Shown: positions 23,535 through 35,973, numbered from the stretch's first letter. The stretch is DNA of 64,000 nucleotides from Anastatus disparis (GCA_017163975.1 JAFFSR010000098.1:248001-312000); one strand, 5' to 3'. Notes: a model not told the origin generated them from the letters alone. Translations and numbers: made by a program.

Positions 23535-23730
23535 GAGGTCGTCAGTGGCTCAAGTAGAGCGATGGATTTGTAATCTCAAGGCTCAAAGTTCGATTCCTGC
23601 TCTCAGCTAAATGATACAAGCACCATTATACGTTACATGCGCCTTGTTCACAAACATACTGACGACCATCCGTCGCTAATTAGCATTGCAACGATAGCAT
23701 AAAATACAGCGATGTTGAATAAAAAAAAAC
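23535..23730 (+). mobile_element. tRNA-derived SINE (family 1)
   Basis: A Pol III A-box-like TGGCTCAAGTAGAGC (23546-23560) and B-box AGTTCGATTCC (23587-23597) are at tRNA-like spacing, followed by an unrelated body and a short A-rich tail. Flanks AAGAAAAATTA (23524-23534) and AAGAAGAATTA (23731-23741) match at 10 of 11, a plausible target duplication. Confidence 0.65.
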
Positions 23731-23831
23731 AAGAAGAATTACAATGTAATTTTCGGAGAGGCTATATCAAGGGAGGGCTGGGGGCCAATGGCGGGGGGAT
23801 TGAAGTTGCTTAAATCCTGACCTTACAACTA

Positions 23832-23833
23832 TG

Positions 23834-23881
<48 letters not shown>

Positions 23882-23900
23882 TATATATATATATATATAT
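23832..23900. repeat. (TA)n microsatellite
   Basis: Interrupted TA repeat. Confidence 0.9.
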
Positions 23901-24504
23901 GTTTATTCTGTATGTGTGTATTGTTAAAAAAAACTAAATAGATGAAATAATTATCAATTAAAAATAGTAATTATTTTATATTACATGTTATTTTATTCAA
24001 GTGTAATCTGTACGTCATATAAAGTTTTTTTGAATAGCCCATCAACTAGGCAATTTCATTCCTTGACAATTGATAAATTAATTTATTAGAACATCCAAAG
24101 ATATTACTTTTATTGGTCGATATAAAATAGCGTTAAAATTAAAATGTATTGATTTGAATTTTTGAAAATGATCATAATTATTTTTTAGATCAAACATCAG
24201 TAATATATTATAATGGTAACGTTTAAATAATTTTTTTAACAATTTTAAAGTAATTACTTTCTGTTTAAATACAAATACCTACATAAATATATATAATCAA
24301 ATATGTATTTGTGTAAAGTGACTGTCGACAATTAATTCAATTGTTATTTTATATATTAAATGAGAATAGTTTTGTTTATTTTGATTCAGACATTTTAAAA
24401 ATACATCATCAATCGTGATTAATATCGGTTTCCACATAATTCAATTTATTAATATTACGTTTTAATATTATAATATTAAACCAAATTGAATTGTAATTAA
24501 AGTG
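23901..24504. other. AT-rich gap, no recognised feature
   Basis: Nothing supportable on either strand. Confidence 0.3.
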
Positions 24505-25025
24505 GTCATAGATGTGTGCGTGTGTATGTCGGTGTTAGAGAACGATCATGATGTGTGTAGGTGTGTTAAGCGTGTAGTGTTTTGTCAGTCAATATGCGTT
24601 TTAATACGAATGGGTGTACGTATATGTTATGGTGTTTTTGTGTATTGGTATCAATTTGTGTATTAGTGAAAGTGTTTACGTCATTTAAAAAGGGTGTCAT
24701 TTTGTATTCGTGCCACTTTGTATGTTCCTGTGTGTGTATTGGCTGGTTTGTCTTTGTCTATAAGTATATATGTTAATAAGGGTGCTACTTTAATATGTCA
24801 TGCGCCTGTATGATAGTATACTCGCAAAATTGTTCGTGTCAGCTAAAAAGTGAGTCCTATTTTGTTATATTGTTACGTATGTGTATGTTTTTATGTGTGT
24901 TGTGGGTTTGTCGGTGTCCGTAAGTATATTTCTATAGCAGTAGAGAAGTTTATATTGGTGAATTGCGTATAAATTGGTGTGTGTGTGTGTGTGTATGTAA
25001 GTGTGTGTGCGGGCGTGCGTGTGTA

Positions 25026-25078
<53 letters not shown>

Positions 25079-25510
25079 ATGTATGTTTGCGTGTGTGTAT
25101 ATATATGTATGTGTATGTGCGTTCATGTATGTGTTTGTAAATGTATGGTGTAAAGGTGTGAATCGATAAAGTGTTCATTTATGTTGAAAAGTGTCTTGTA
25201 TATTATTTGTAGTGCCAGGTGTATATTTTTGTGTGTGTAAGTGGGATTGTCTATGTCAGTTAATATGTATTCGTAGCAGAGTAAAATTTTATGTTTGTTA
25301 AGTGTCTGTTTAAAATTTAAACCTAAATGTATTTATTATTATATTACATTTAGTATGCATGTGTATTCATTTAGGTTTGGGTTGTAGCGTATATATCGGT
25401 ATGTGTGTGTGTTGATAAGTATGTGAATTACGATAGGTGTGTAAATTTTATCATAAGTCTTTTGTGTACGTGTGTGTGTGTATCAGTTTATTTATCTGTG
25501 CTTCAGTGAG
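24505..25510. repeat. TG-rich low-complexity region with a (GT)n core
   Basis: Irregular GTGTGT/GTATGT-rich DNA with a pure (GT)n core at 25030-25076. The Cys/Val-rich or Thr/His-rich ORFs in it are products of low complexity and not genes. Confidence 0.8.
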
Positions 25511-25545
25511 ATTTTCAATGTTATTGTCGGTGTATGACAATGAAA

Positions 25546-26090
25546 AAAATCACATCTTGATAATTGCCAGCGAAAACAATCACATTTCGAAAAATGCCAA
25601 CGAAAACTACCATTTCTTGTTGCGTGCCAGGCAAAACTAATACTTTTAAAAAGATTCCAACGAAAAAATTGTTGGCATTTGTCAAAATGTGATTGTTTTC
25701 ACTGGCAATTATCAAGATGTGTTTTTTTTCGTTGGAAACTTTTTAAAAGTATTAGTTTTGTCTGGCACACAACAAGAAATGATAGTTTTCGTTGGCATTT
25801 TTCGAAATGTGATTGTTTTCGCTGGCAATTATCAAGATGTGATTTTTTTCGTTGGAAACTTTTTAAAAGTATTAGTTTTGTCTGGCTCACAACAAGAAAT
25901 GATAGTTTTCGTTGGCATTTTTCGAAATGTGATTGTTTTCGCTGGCAATTATCAAGATGTGATTTTTTTCGTTGGAAACTTTTTAAAAGTATTAGTTTTG
26001 CCTGGCACACAACAAGAAATGATAGTTTTCGTTGGCATTCATCAAAAAGTAATTCTTTTCGCTGGCATTAAATAGGAGTAATAGTTTTTG
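25546..26090. repeat. Higher-order minisatellite: 4 x 30 bp in a 120-bp unit, with an inverted copy
   Basis: From about 25674 to 26090, 30-base subunits each begin TTTTCGTTGGC, TTTTCGCTGGC or TTTTGTCTGGC. Four kinds of subunit form a 120-base unit repeated just over three times; lines 120 bases apart are almost identical. About one unit lies in inverted orientation at 25546-25673, giving a palindromic left edge. Overlapping ORFs in three frames are consequences of the periodicity being divisible by three. Confidence 0.92.
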
Positions 26091-26200
26091 TAAGGACCGT
26101 CGAGATAATGAAAAATTTTCTAAATGTAGCGTATTATTAATTTCTTTTAATGCATTGTATTCTTGATCATTTTTAAAATCATCACAAATAGGACATTTCG

Positions 26201-26308
26201 TAACGGGTATGAAAAGGCTTTATTTACGAAACGAGAAGTCTACGGCCCGAGCCGAAGGCGAGGGTCGTAACGAGTTTCGTAAAACAGCCTTTTCATACCA
26301 GTTGCGAA
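26201..26308. repeat. Imperfect inverted repeat, GC-richer
   Basis: ACGGGTATGAAAAGGCT pairs with AGCCTTTTCATACCAGT, and inside it TTACGAAACGAG pairs with an inverted partner near 26275. The core word GCCCGAGCCGAAGGCGAGGG resembles the palindromic insert at 36366-36930, so it may be a related MITE. Confidence 0.6.
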
Positions 26309-26519
26309 CCGTATTTTTTGCCATAAGAGCCAAAAAACAGCAACGAAGTTGCAATTTTGGGGTTAGAATGGCAAAAAATATTTTCTTAAATGATCCCAAA
26401 TTTTGGATGCAGAAGGTAAATTATCGGAAATAAGAAACCATGCGAAAAATTGTCTTAATTTCTTGGCATCATAATAGTGAATGCTTCTTCAAAAATTTTG
26501 AAAATTTGATTATCGTCTT

Positions 26520-29163
26520 CTATCCCATATTAACGGCAGTTTCTTTAAAAGATTTACAAGTTACATTTTCAAATATTTTTAAATCGTTAAAAGATTTTGG
26601 TCCTTTTAGTCGATTCAAAACTAATTTCAAGAGAAATCTTTCAACATATTTAGGACTAACAGTATTGATTCTCCCGATAACTTTTAAAAAAACTTTTCTT
26701 TTCACCCAGACTTTTTTTAAAGAATCAAAATGATAAAATTTTGGAATATTAGAATATTCAATTTTTCTAGCTTCAGGATCGTACTCATTAATTAAAACCA
26801 TGTTGTCAAAGTTGTACGATTATTTTTTTGTAAGACTTCTATTTCTTTATTTTCTTAAAAAATCACTGGTTGTTGATTTTCCGTATGTACTGCTAAACGA
26901 ATAACTGTATGTGATCTACCTGAAAGTGGTAGTTCTTCAATTCTCCAAACCGCTTCTATTGGACTGATATATCTAGTATCGACATAGTCCGTAATTTCAT
27001 CAAATATTTCAAAATCAGTATCCTTTTTATTAATACCAACATATGCTCTATCATGGCCTTTGTGTATATATTTGTAAAGATATATTATATTCATTAATGA
27101 ATACGAAATTTCAGAATTAATATGAGTTCGCCATTTCTTAAAAAAATTTGAATTATAAGGCACTACCATTAAATTATCTACGATTATAAATTCACCATTT
27201 ACTTTTGAGTTATACACATAATTTTTATCTCTATTATCTCTTCGCTTATATTGTGGGAAACCATTTTCAACAAAATATGTAAAATCACTAAATTCTTTAG
27301 GAAATTTTTTGGAACAAGAATTTTTTTCTTCATCATAACATGGTGTTTTTTCAGTATGAGGGCCGTGCAGCATATGTTTTATTACTGATTCACGTGAAAT
27401 TTCATCATCATCCAGAATTTCAGCACTAACATATTTATCAATATCAGAAGGATTTAATAATTTATTTTTGTAATTTAAAACAAACAACATATGAGCATGT
27501 GGTAGTCCTATTTTTGAAATTCAATTGTATAAATATAGCCTAATGTTTCTCCAAAAATGTTTTCAGGTGAAATATCCACTAATATTGCACGTAATTTATC
27601 ATAGAATAATCTTGGTACTATATTTGAAATATCATTACATGTTGAACCAGGAGGAAAATGATATAAAACAGTTTCCAATTCTGGCCATTTGGGATCGCAA
27701 GTAATAGTAATAAATAAGTCAGGCCTTCCGATTTCCAGACTCACAGCCATAGCGTCTTGTTATAATTGATGCATAAGTCTAGGACTACCGATATGTGTTG
27801 ATGGCAAAAAAAACGACCTAATCGATCTTTATCCACGAAATTTTCTGAATTATTCGAAGCATTTTGTCCAACATGATCTATAATTCCTTGGTAACATTCA
27901 ACTCTCAATTTTTGTTGATTATATCTTAAGTAATTTAATCGAGTACTTTCCATCGTAGTATAGGCTTGAATTATATATTGTTGAGTTAACCGTCCTGCAT
28001 GTACAATTGGATTAAATACATCACGGTATGCTAAACGATTAGAATAGTATTCTCATAATAATTTCTATATATAAGAATAGTATTCTAGCAGTTACACGTT
28101 TATCACTATTTGAATTTTGTTTTAAAGAAGGATTCTATCCTAAATCTCCTGCCGGAAATAATCGGAAATACCATTAGATCACAATTTGAAAATATTTTAT
28201 TTAAATATACTGAAGTTTTTTTTTCTGAAGTATGTTTAGGATAAATCCGTAAATCGTAAGATGTTGGAATTTTACCGTCTTTTGAAACTATAAAAGCAGC
28301 GCATTTAACAGTTCTTGGATTATTGTTAACATTTCCATTCAAATTAAAATTACGAATAAAAAATAAATTATATTCTGGACATTTTTTATTTTTCGACAAT
28401 TCATACAAATGTTTATATTTCAAGGCATTGGGATTTATATTTGATATTTTAGATGAAATGTTAATATATTTTTCTACTAATTTTTTATCATTTTTAAACC
28501 TTAGCTAATTCGCTGTGTAATTATCATACAGATAAATTTGTCTTAATTCAGGATTGTCTTCATCTTTTATAAATAAACTGTTCGGTGTAGAATGACAAAT
28601 TTGTCCATGAATCTTTAAATTATAAATACCTTTTAAATTTTCATTCATTACATTATCATTAAAGCTGACAAAAGAAAATTTATTATTGTAATAACAAATA
28701 AGTTCTCTGAATTTTCCATCGAACGAAAGATTTCTAAATTCTGAATCATATTCACTCAAAGGAGGAAGTTTAATTGTACCATTATGACAACAACTTTTTT
28801 TTGAAAATTCAACCAACCAGAATCTTGCAGAACAATGAAGACAAACGTAATTCATATTTCCAAAATCAACATAATTTAAATTTTTATTACAAATTTTTAT
28901 AATTTCTTGCTTTTTTCTTCTTTTTTTAATTCGTTCATCTGATAGATTTTTCGATGAATCACTACATCTTTTCTTTTTTAATTTGTCAATAGCCATATTG
29001 AAAGAAATGTTTTTCTTTCTTTTTTTCCACACATTCATCAGTCATATTGCATACAATATCTTTCTCTCTTTTCCTTTGAATTCTCTATTCAGTCATATTG
29101 CATGTAATATTTTTTTCTCTTTTCCTCTTTACTCTTTCTTCAGTCATATTACATAAAATATTC
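26520..29163 (-). pseudogene. Helitron 2: N-terminal repeats and HUH Rep domain
   Basis: Rolling-circle initiator (Rep) part of a Helitron protein. Reading minus: basic repeats (29163-28990), a Cys cluster (CLHCSARFW...SCCHNG, near 28800), then GRPDLFITITCDPKWPE (near 27700). HUH motif GLPHAHMLF is at about 27481-27516, across a frame change. The catalytic tyrosine region DYVDTRYISPIEAVWR is near 26960-27000, and pre-helicase sequence runs to 26520. At least five stops or shifts separate the pieces. No helicase follows in this orientation. Confidence 0.88.
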
Positions 29164-29184
29164 TCTCTTTTCATCAAATTTTAA

Positions 29185-29640
29185 AATTAAAAAAAAATAT
29201 GAGATCATGTGATAAAAATTATTTAAAACTTTTATTGAAAATTGGCGAAGGAGTTATAGATTCTTTTAATATTCCAAATAATTAAATAACAAATAATGTT
29301 TGTGATGAAATTTATGATTTAAAAGTATTTGAGAATGTGGATCTGTCAGATAGAGCAATTTTAGCATTTCATAATAAAGATATATACATATTAAATAAAA
29401 AATTTTGTTTTCGATTGAATCACAAAAAATAATTTATTACAGTACCGATTATGTTCAACATAAAGGAATCGACCAGACTGATAATAATATTTAATTAAAT
29501 TATCCAATAAAATATTTAAATTCTATGAATTTAACTGGATTATCAAGTCATAAATTAGTACTAAAAGTAGAAGCAATAGTAATGCTTATAAGGAATATAA
29601 GTATAAATGATGGTTTGCGCAACGGGACAAGATTAAAATA
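29185..29640 (+). pseudogene. Helitron helicase C-terminal fragment, opposite orientation to Helitron 2
   Basis: The plus strand reads KKNMRSCDKNYLKL, then [50 protein letters not shown] and [11 protein letters not shown]. This is the helicase C-terminal region of Helitron proteins, with several in-frame stops. It begins at the same KNMRS motif at which the 8935-9080 fragment ends, and it is cut off at 29640 by the Penelope-like element. Confidence 0.75.
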
Positions 29641-29704
29641 AAATAAAAACACCAACACAACTCGGACTAATTGAGCAAAAATAATTCCTTTCTTTTATTA
29701 ATGC

Positions 29705-29750
29705 GACGTTTCGGACTTTTTTTATAGCTGTAGCTAAGTCCTTCCTCAGG
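29705..29750 (-). ncRNA. Candidate hammerhead ribozyme in the Penelope-like element
   Basis: On the minus strand CTGAGGA (matching the CUGANGA core) is followed by a GGAC/GTCC stem II with a long A/T-rich loop, then CGAAACGTC, which contains the GAAA core and a GUC cleavage triplet. Minimal hammerheads with a very short helix III are known in Penelope-like elements. Stem I pairing is weak by eye. Confidence 0.6.
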
Positions 29751-30231
29751 CTATAACAAAACATTATTATATTTTACATTAAAACTCTTTTTTACATTTG
29801 TGACCAACGACAAAAACACTATCAACACACTCATTCCACCTTGAATTTAAAATAATAAATGCTACTACATTGTAGAGCAAGTCAAAATTAAAAAGACGCC
29901 AATAATTACATAGTCCTAAAACTGAAAAATTTAATCAACAATTCACAAAGTTAAAATTTATAACGACATAAATTAGACCAAATCAAACTCACAATATTAT
30001 AACGGGCTTCAATTTGCGAATGAAACAATTACATTACTTATCAACGCCTATATACACAAGCTGTATTTAAACAGACACCTACAGTCATTTTTATAAACTT
30101 AAAATTAATTAAAATACACTAGCAATGAGTATAATACACAAAACATACTAACGATTGTAATTCAAATATGTGATCCGATCAGATCAACAGTTTTTTTATA
30201 AGTGTTCTTTAAAAACTGTGTATCCTGGATT

Positions 30232-30654
30232 CTATTCATATAACCCATTAGAATGAATATTGAGCATCTCCAAAAATTCACGTCTTTTTGTATTAATTTC
30301 GTTTCCTACTATATTTACGGTGTCAAAATCTATAGTATGTTTTGTATTTCTAATATGTATAACAAGTGCAGACCTATCATTATTTTTTTCAATATCTCTC
30401 TTATGCTCTTTTAGTCTCTCAACTAACTTTCTAGAAGTTTGACCTATGTAAACATAACCACAATCTTTACATCGAATTTTATAAACTACATTACATTTAT
30501 CATTCATTGCATCTCTGTCTTTACCCAACTTAACAAATTTTAATTTATTACAACTCTTATAAATAGGTACGAAATTATCCTTAAGATCATTATTAAAATA
30601 TCTCTCCAATTGTTTGATATAAGGAAATACAACAATAGGTTTATTATTATTCAC
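30232..30654 (-). pseudogene. GIY-YIG endonuclease domain of the Penelope-like element
   Basis: About 140 codons. The nuclease core reads VVYKIRCKDCGYVYIGQTSR, with the preceding CKDC metal-binding pair, then LVERLKEHKRDI and HIRNTKHTIDF. It would nick target DNA for reverse transcription. It begins out of frame with the RT ORF: the upstream ORF ends at 30651-30653, next to an A run. One base in that run would join both into a single protein, which is the usual arrangement. Confidence 0.88.
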
Positions 30655-32132
30655 AGTATTTTTTTAGTCCTTAAATTTCTCTTTTCAATTATAATTAATC
30701 TATTTTTAATATATTTATTAATAAATTGCAATGGATAGTCATTATCAAAAAGCGCTTTACGGATAAAATCAAAATTCGCTTGTCGGTACTCATGGTCAAA
30801 TAAAAACACTACTTTATCAACCAAACCGTATATAATTGCTATCTTTTGTAAAATTGGTTGATGTGACCAGTAATTACAAAAAATACCAGAGGAGGTTAGT
30901 TTTCTATACCAATTAAATTTACAAACATTATCATCAATACGTTTAATACTAATATCTAAGAAATTAATTATATTGTTATTTTCCTCCTCAACAGTAAATT
31001 TCAAATACTGGTTATGCGAATTAAAAATATCAGCCACTTTAGTTAATTCGTCTTTCTTTACAACAATAAAACAATCATCAGCATATCTATAATATGATAA
31101 AATTGATCCCTTCAGTTTATCTGAACAATTTTCTTCTAAAAGTTTCAAACAAAATTCAGCAAACCATGGGCTAGTACAATAGCCCATAGGTGCGCCAAGA
31201 ATCTGTCTGTAAAACTTATTATTAAATTTAAAATATGTCGAATTATATAAAAAACTAATAATGTCCAGAAATTCACTCTTTGAAATTCTCAAAACATTTC
31301 TAAGATAAAACCATTTAGGTATCGTAAGAGACTCAATATTAGTCTTAAAAACATTACTGTTTAAAACTGAAAATTTTGATCTTGGGACATATTTTCTAAA
31401 TAATAGGGCTAAACTCTTGTCAAGCGAATAAGTAGGACTATTAACAGCTGATATTATAATACGAACCTGCATATTTTGTTTATGTAACTTAATCAAACCG
31501 TAAGCTTTCGAAAGTCGGCATTTATTTACATTGCAATTATTTACTCTAGAAAAAACGTTATCACACTCAAAAAGATGTAAATCATTTAATTTTTCTAATA
31601 ATTTTTTAGTACCATTTACTAGTTGTTTTAATGGATCCTTTTTCAATAACACGTAGTATTTCGAGTCACTCAAAGCTTCCTCAACTTTTTCAATATATTT
31701 TTGTCTTTCTATTATTATTGTTGCATTGCCCTTATCAGCTTTTGTAATAAAAAGGTCCTTATTATTTTTTAAAAACAATTCTGTGTCAACAACAGCGCTA
31801 TTAATCAAAAAGTCAATACTATCCATTTGCTTTTTATCTTTAATATTATAATTAACTGCATTAAGAAGCCTACCTTTAGTTTTTAACATTGCAGAATCAT
31901 CACTCGCATTATTATCATTATGCAAAAATTCAATATCCTTAATCAAAATAAAATAGTCAGCTTTATTTAAATTAGAAGTAAAATTAAATTTATTGCCCAA
32001 TCCAAAAACAAATCTAACTTGACTAGGCAAAACAACGTTCGTTAGATTGACAACAGCTTTATTTTGATTGATGTTATTATTGAATATTTTATTCCTCAAT
32101 TTGAAATAACTATAATTATATTTATGTAGCAA
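30651..32132 (-). pseudogene. Reverse transcriptase of the Penelope-like element, internally deleted
   Basis: About 490 codons. Penelope RT features are present in order: ITKADKGNATIII (motif 1 region), AYGLIKLHK, ILGAPMGYCTSP, and catalytic YYRYADDCFIVV followed by NFLDISI. The segment that normally carries motif A (an SLFTN-type sequence with the first catalytic Asp) is not visible between LTIPKWF and SKSEFL, which stand far closer than usual. The protein is therefore predicted inactive. The ORF itself is free of stops. Confidence 0.88.
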
Positions 32133-32230
32133 ATAATCAAACTTCTTATCTAACTTATATAAATCTTATATTATATTAACAGCAGGCCGGAGTAGAACCT
32201 GATACCGACCGAGTAACAATTGAGTTGTTT

Positions 32231-32522
32231 GTTATTTACTCAAGTATTAATCGGTGTATCTTCAAAATAAAGGTTGATCGCAATAGATATTATTATTATG
32301 AACATTTATGCACAAGAAAAAAAAATCTACCGATTTGTTTTTGAGAAAAGTAAGGAACGCCGAAGTAAAAGATTATGTTTATAATATTTTCGCGTTCCTT
32401 ACTTTTCTCAAAAACAAAGCGATAGATTTTTTTTTTCTTGTGCATAAATATTTGTAATAATAATATCTATTGCGCTTAACCTTCAATTTGCAGATACACC
32501 GATTAATACTTGAGTAAATAAC
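32231..32522. mobile_element. MITE, 292-bp foldback
   Basis: Starts GTTATTTACTCAAGTATTAA and ends with its complement. The arms of about 135 bases match closely (GAGAAAAGTAAGGAACGC against GCGTTCCTTACTTTTCTC near the centre). No ORF. The target duplication could not be settled. Confidence 0.85.
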
Positions 32523-32578
32523 AAAAATGCCAATTAGACAAGGACAGCGAATCCGGACTGCTCTTAAAGTGAAACCAC

Positions 32579-32621
32579 TTTTTTCTCCGGTTCTCCGGTT
32601 CTCTGGTTCTCCGGTTCTCCG
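32579..32621. repeat. Short (TTCTCCGG)n minisatellite
   Basis: About five copies of an 8-base unit. Confidence 0.85.
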
Positions 32622-32709
32622 CATTTTTTAAATGTGTCTAATCTTTTGGTAATAAATGTAGCAATTTTTTATTGGGCGTTATATAATTAGTACTCATCAG
32701 TCGTAAGCT

Positions 32710-34625
32710 TCTTTTTGGGCCATATTATTTTGGGTCTTATATTATTTTGGGCCCTTTTTTTTCATTCTTATATTTTCTTGGGATCTTTATTTTTCCAAGC
32801 CTTATTTTCTTGGGTCTTATATTTTCTTGGGCCTTATGATTTTCTTGAACCTTATAATTTTTTGGACTCAATATTTTTTTGGGCCCAACATTTTTTTCGT
32901 CTCTATATTTTTGGGCCTAATATTGTTTTGGGCCCTATATTTTCTTGTGCCTTATTTTTTTAGGCCTTATATTTTCTTACCCTTATTTTCTTTGGGTCTT
33001 ATGTTTTCTTGGGCCCCATAATTTTCTTAAGCTTCATAATTTTTTGGACTCAATATTTTTTTGAGCCCAATATTTTTTTGGTCTCTATATTTTTTGGGCT
33101 TTTTATTTTTTCAAGCCTTATGTTTTCTTGAGCCTTATATTATTTTGGGCCCTATATTTTCTTGGGCCTTATTTTTTTGGGCCTTATATTTTCTTGGGCC
33201 TTATAATTTTTTGAACTCAATATTTTTTTGGGCCCAATATTTTTTTGGTCTCTATATTTTTTGGGCTTTTCATTTTTTTGCCATTTTTCAGCCTTATATT
33301 ATTTTAAGCCCTATATTTTCTTGGAAGTTTTTTTTTTGAGCCTTATATTTTTTTTAACCTTATATTTTCTTAAGCCTCATTTTCTTGGACCTTATAATTT
33401 TCTTGGGCCTTATAATTTTTGGGCCCAATATTTTTTTGGTCTCTATATTTTTTGGGCTTTTCATTTTTTTGCCATTTTTCAGCCTTATATTATTTTGGGT
33501 CCTATATTTTCTTGGAAGTTACTTTTTTTGAGCCTTATATTTTTTTTAACCTTATATTTTCTTGGGCCTCATTTTCTTGGACCTTATAATTTTCTTGGGC
33601 CTTATAATTTTTCGGACTCAATATTTTTTTGGTCTCTATATTTTTTGGGCTTTTCATTTTTTTGCCATTTTTCAGCCTTATATTATTTTAAGCCCTATAT
33701 TTTCTTGGAAGTTTTTTTTTTGAGCCTTATATTTTTTTTAACCTTATATTTTCTTAAGCCTCATTTTCTTGGACCTTATAATTTTCTTGGGCCTTATAAT
33801 TTTTTGGGCCCAATATTTTTTTGGTCTCTATATTTTTTGGGCTTTTCATTTTTTTGCCATTTTTCAGCCTTATATTATTTTGGGTCCTATATTTTCTTGG
33901 AAGTTACTTTTTTTGAGCCTTATATTTTTTTTAACCTTATATTTTCTTGGGCCTCATTTTCTTGGACCTTATAATTTTCTTGGGCCTTATAATTTTTCGG
34001 ACTCAATATTTTTTTGGTCTCTATATTTTTTAGGCTTTTTATTTTTTCAAGCCTTTTTTTTGAGCTTTATATTTTCTTGGGCCTTATTTTTTTTTTAGCC
34101 TTATTTTTTTTGGGCTGTATATTTTTTTGAGCCTTATATTTTGTTGAGCCTAATATTATTTTGGGCTCTATATTTTCTTGGGCCTTATTTTTTTTAGGCC
34201 TTATATTTTCTTGGGCCTTATATTTTTTTGGGCCTTATATTTTTCAAGTCTTATATCTTTTTGAAAAATATTTTTTTGGCCCAATATTTTTTTGATTCCT
34301 ACATTTTTTTGGTCTATATGGGCTTTTTATTTTTTCAAACCTTTTTTTTGAGCGTTATATTTTCTTGGGCTTTATTTTTTTTTGAGCCTTATTTTTTTTG
34401 GGCTGTATATTTTCTTGAGCCTAATATTATTTTGGGCCTTATATTTTCTTGAGCCTAATATTATTTTGGGCCCTATATTTTCTTGGGCCTTAATTTTTTT
34501 TGCCTTATATTTTCTTGGGCTTTATATTTTTTGAGCCTTATATTTTTCAAGTCTAATATCTTTTTGCAAAATATTTTTTTTGGCCTAATATTTTTTTGAT
34601 TCCTACATTTTTTTGGTCTATATGT
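32710..34625. repeat. Satellite of 17-19-bp monomers with a 192-bp higher-order unit
   Basis: Monomers of the form GGGCCTTATATTTTCTT, with variants, cover about 1.9 kb. A larger unit starting GGTCTCTATATTTTTTGGG recurs near 33247, 33439, 33631 and 33821, about 192 bases apart. The 248-residue Phe/Leu/Gly-rich ORF at 33228-33974 is a by-product of the repeat. Confidence 0.92.
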
Positions 34626-34762
34626 TTTCTAACGTAGCGTTTCATCTAAGCCTGTATACTTTTACATCTGATTTTTTAGTGAAGCGTAATTTTATAATGT
34701 TTTATCCAGGCTCTGCTCCGGATGCTTTAATATTTTTTTCATTTCAGATGCAATGTTTTAAC

Positions 34763-35124
34763 ATCTTATTCTTACACTAGACATTGCAAATCTAATGTCG
34801 TATCCCCATATGCAGTCTATGTTACAGCGCATCTCCATATGCAGCTGATTTAATAGCTATAACAGCACATCCTCATGTGTAGCCGATTGAACAGCGCATT
34901 TCAATATGCAGCCGATTCAACAGCGCATCCCCATATGCAGCCAATTCAACAGCGCTTCCTCATGTGCAGCCGATTCAATAGCGCATCCCATTATGTAGTC
35001 GATTTAATAGCGTATCCTCGTATGCAGCCGATTTAACAGCGCATTCCCTTATGCAGCCGATTTAACAGCGCGTCCTTTATATAACTGATTCAACATCATA
35101 TCAAACTATTTTGAAAGTGTCAGT

Positions 35125-35159
<35 letters not shown>

Positions 35160-35973
35160 TCGTTCCAATACTTTTTTTAAAAAAGCTGCGCACCGGGGTC
35201 AGCCGATCTTGCCGCCACTTTGGTACATAAGAGTACCTTGGAAAAAAGTGAGTTCGCCAAAGTTTCCGTTCAATAGGACCTCAAGGGTCAGAGTAACATA
35301 ACCTCAAAGTTCAAAATTTAGCTATTTTTTGAAAAATCACCAAATTTTGAATTCTTAATCAAAGTTGATCCAACAAGGCTCATTTTCTTCTTCTTGATAT
35401 ATACTTTAATTTAACTATTTAGAATTTTCTATTTTGCATAGAGGGTGCTGTGCTACTACTGAAAATGTAAACAGTTATTTTTTTTAATTTCTTCGTTTTT
35501 AAAAAAATGTGCCAAAATTTGAGTTTTCAATATTTTTTAACTCTTAAGCTTGCAAATTAAAGGTCTCTCTGAGAGCTGTGATTTGTGAGTTTGAACGCTC
35601 AAAAATATATAAAAGCAACAGAGCTATGCTACTTTGAAGTTACCCCATTTTTCCAAAAGGTCCAACTGAAAGGCCCTATAATAAAAACTCTTTCCATTTT
35701 TCTTAGCTAAATTTTCATGATAGTTTATGTTATCATAGAAGAAAGTCTCCACAAAAATTCATCGTCTTATTAAGCCCGGTTCAGGATTTATTTGTTATTA
35801 TAAAATCATAAACATCACATTTTTAAAATTTGACGTTTTTCGTGTTGATTGTTTGTAAAATTTGAATTTGCTTAGTGTGAAAAATCCCATATATATTTAG
35901 AGTTTTGACACTTCTTTGTACTATAAAGTAAGAGGTGACATTTAAATCTCTGATTTGCGAGTTCGGAGAACTC
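34763..35973. repeat. Left inverted arm of the foldback-like element
   Basis: About 1.2 kb with nine 29-bp units (type CAGCGCATCCCCATATGCAG plus CCGATTCAA) at 34830-35095. (TA)n follows at 35131-35156, then unique sequence from GAGTCGTTCC at 35157. The inner limit is near GTTCGGAGAACTC. Confidence 0.9.

Larger units (their letters stand above)
29641..32200 (-). mobile_element. Penelope-like retroelement with GIY-YIG endonuclease
   Basis: Minus-strand element: an RT ORF, then a GIY-YIG endonuclease and a 3' region containing a candidate hammerhead ribozyme. It disrupts a Helitron helicase at about 29640. The 5' boundary near 32200 is approximate. Domain order is that of endonuclease-positive Penelope elements. 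Confidence 0.85.

Noticed and set aside
25679..26075. Three overlapping ORFs of 103-130 codons
   Set aside because: A 120-bp unit divisible by three keeps all frames open; the proteins are pure repeats.
33228..33974. 248-codon Phe/Leu/Gly-rich plus-strand ORF resembling a membrane protein
   Set aside because: It follows the 17-19-bp satellite and its apparent membrane segments are the repeat TATATTTTC translated.
34830..35095. Regular short repeats resembling a CRISPR array
   Set aside because: The 29-bp units are contiguous and diverged, with no spacers, in a eukaryotic setting inside transposon arms.
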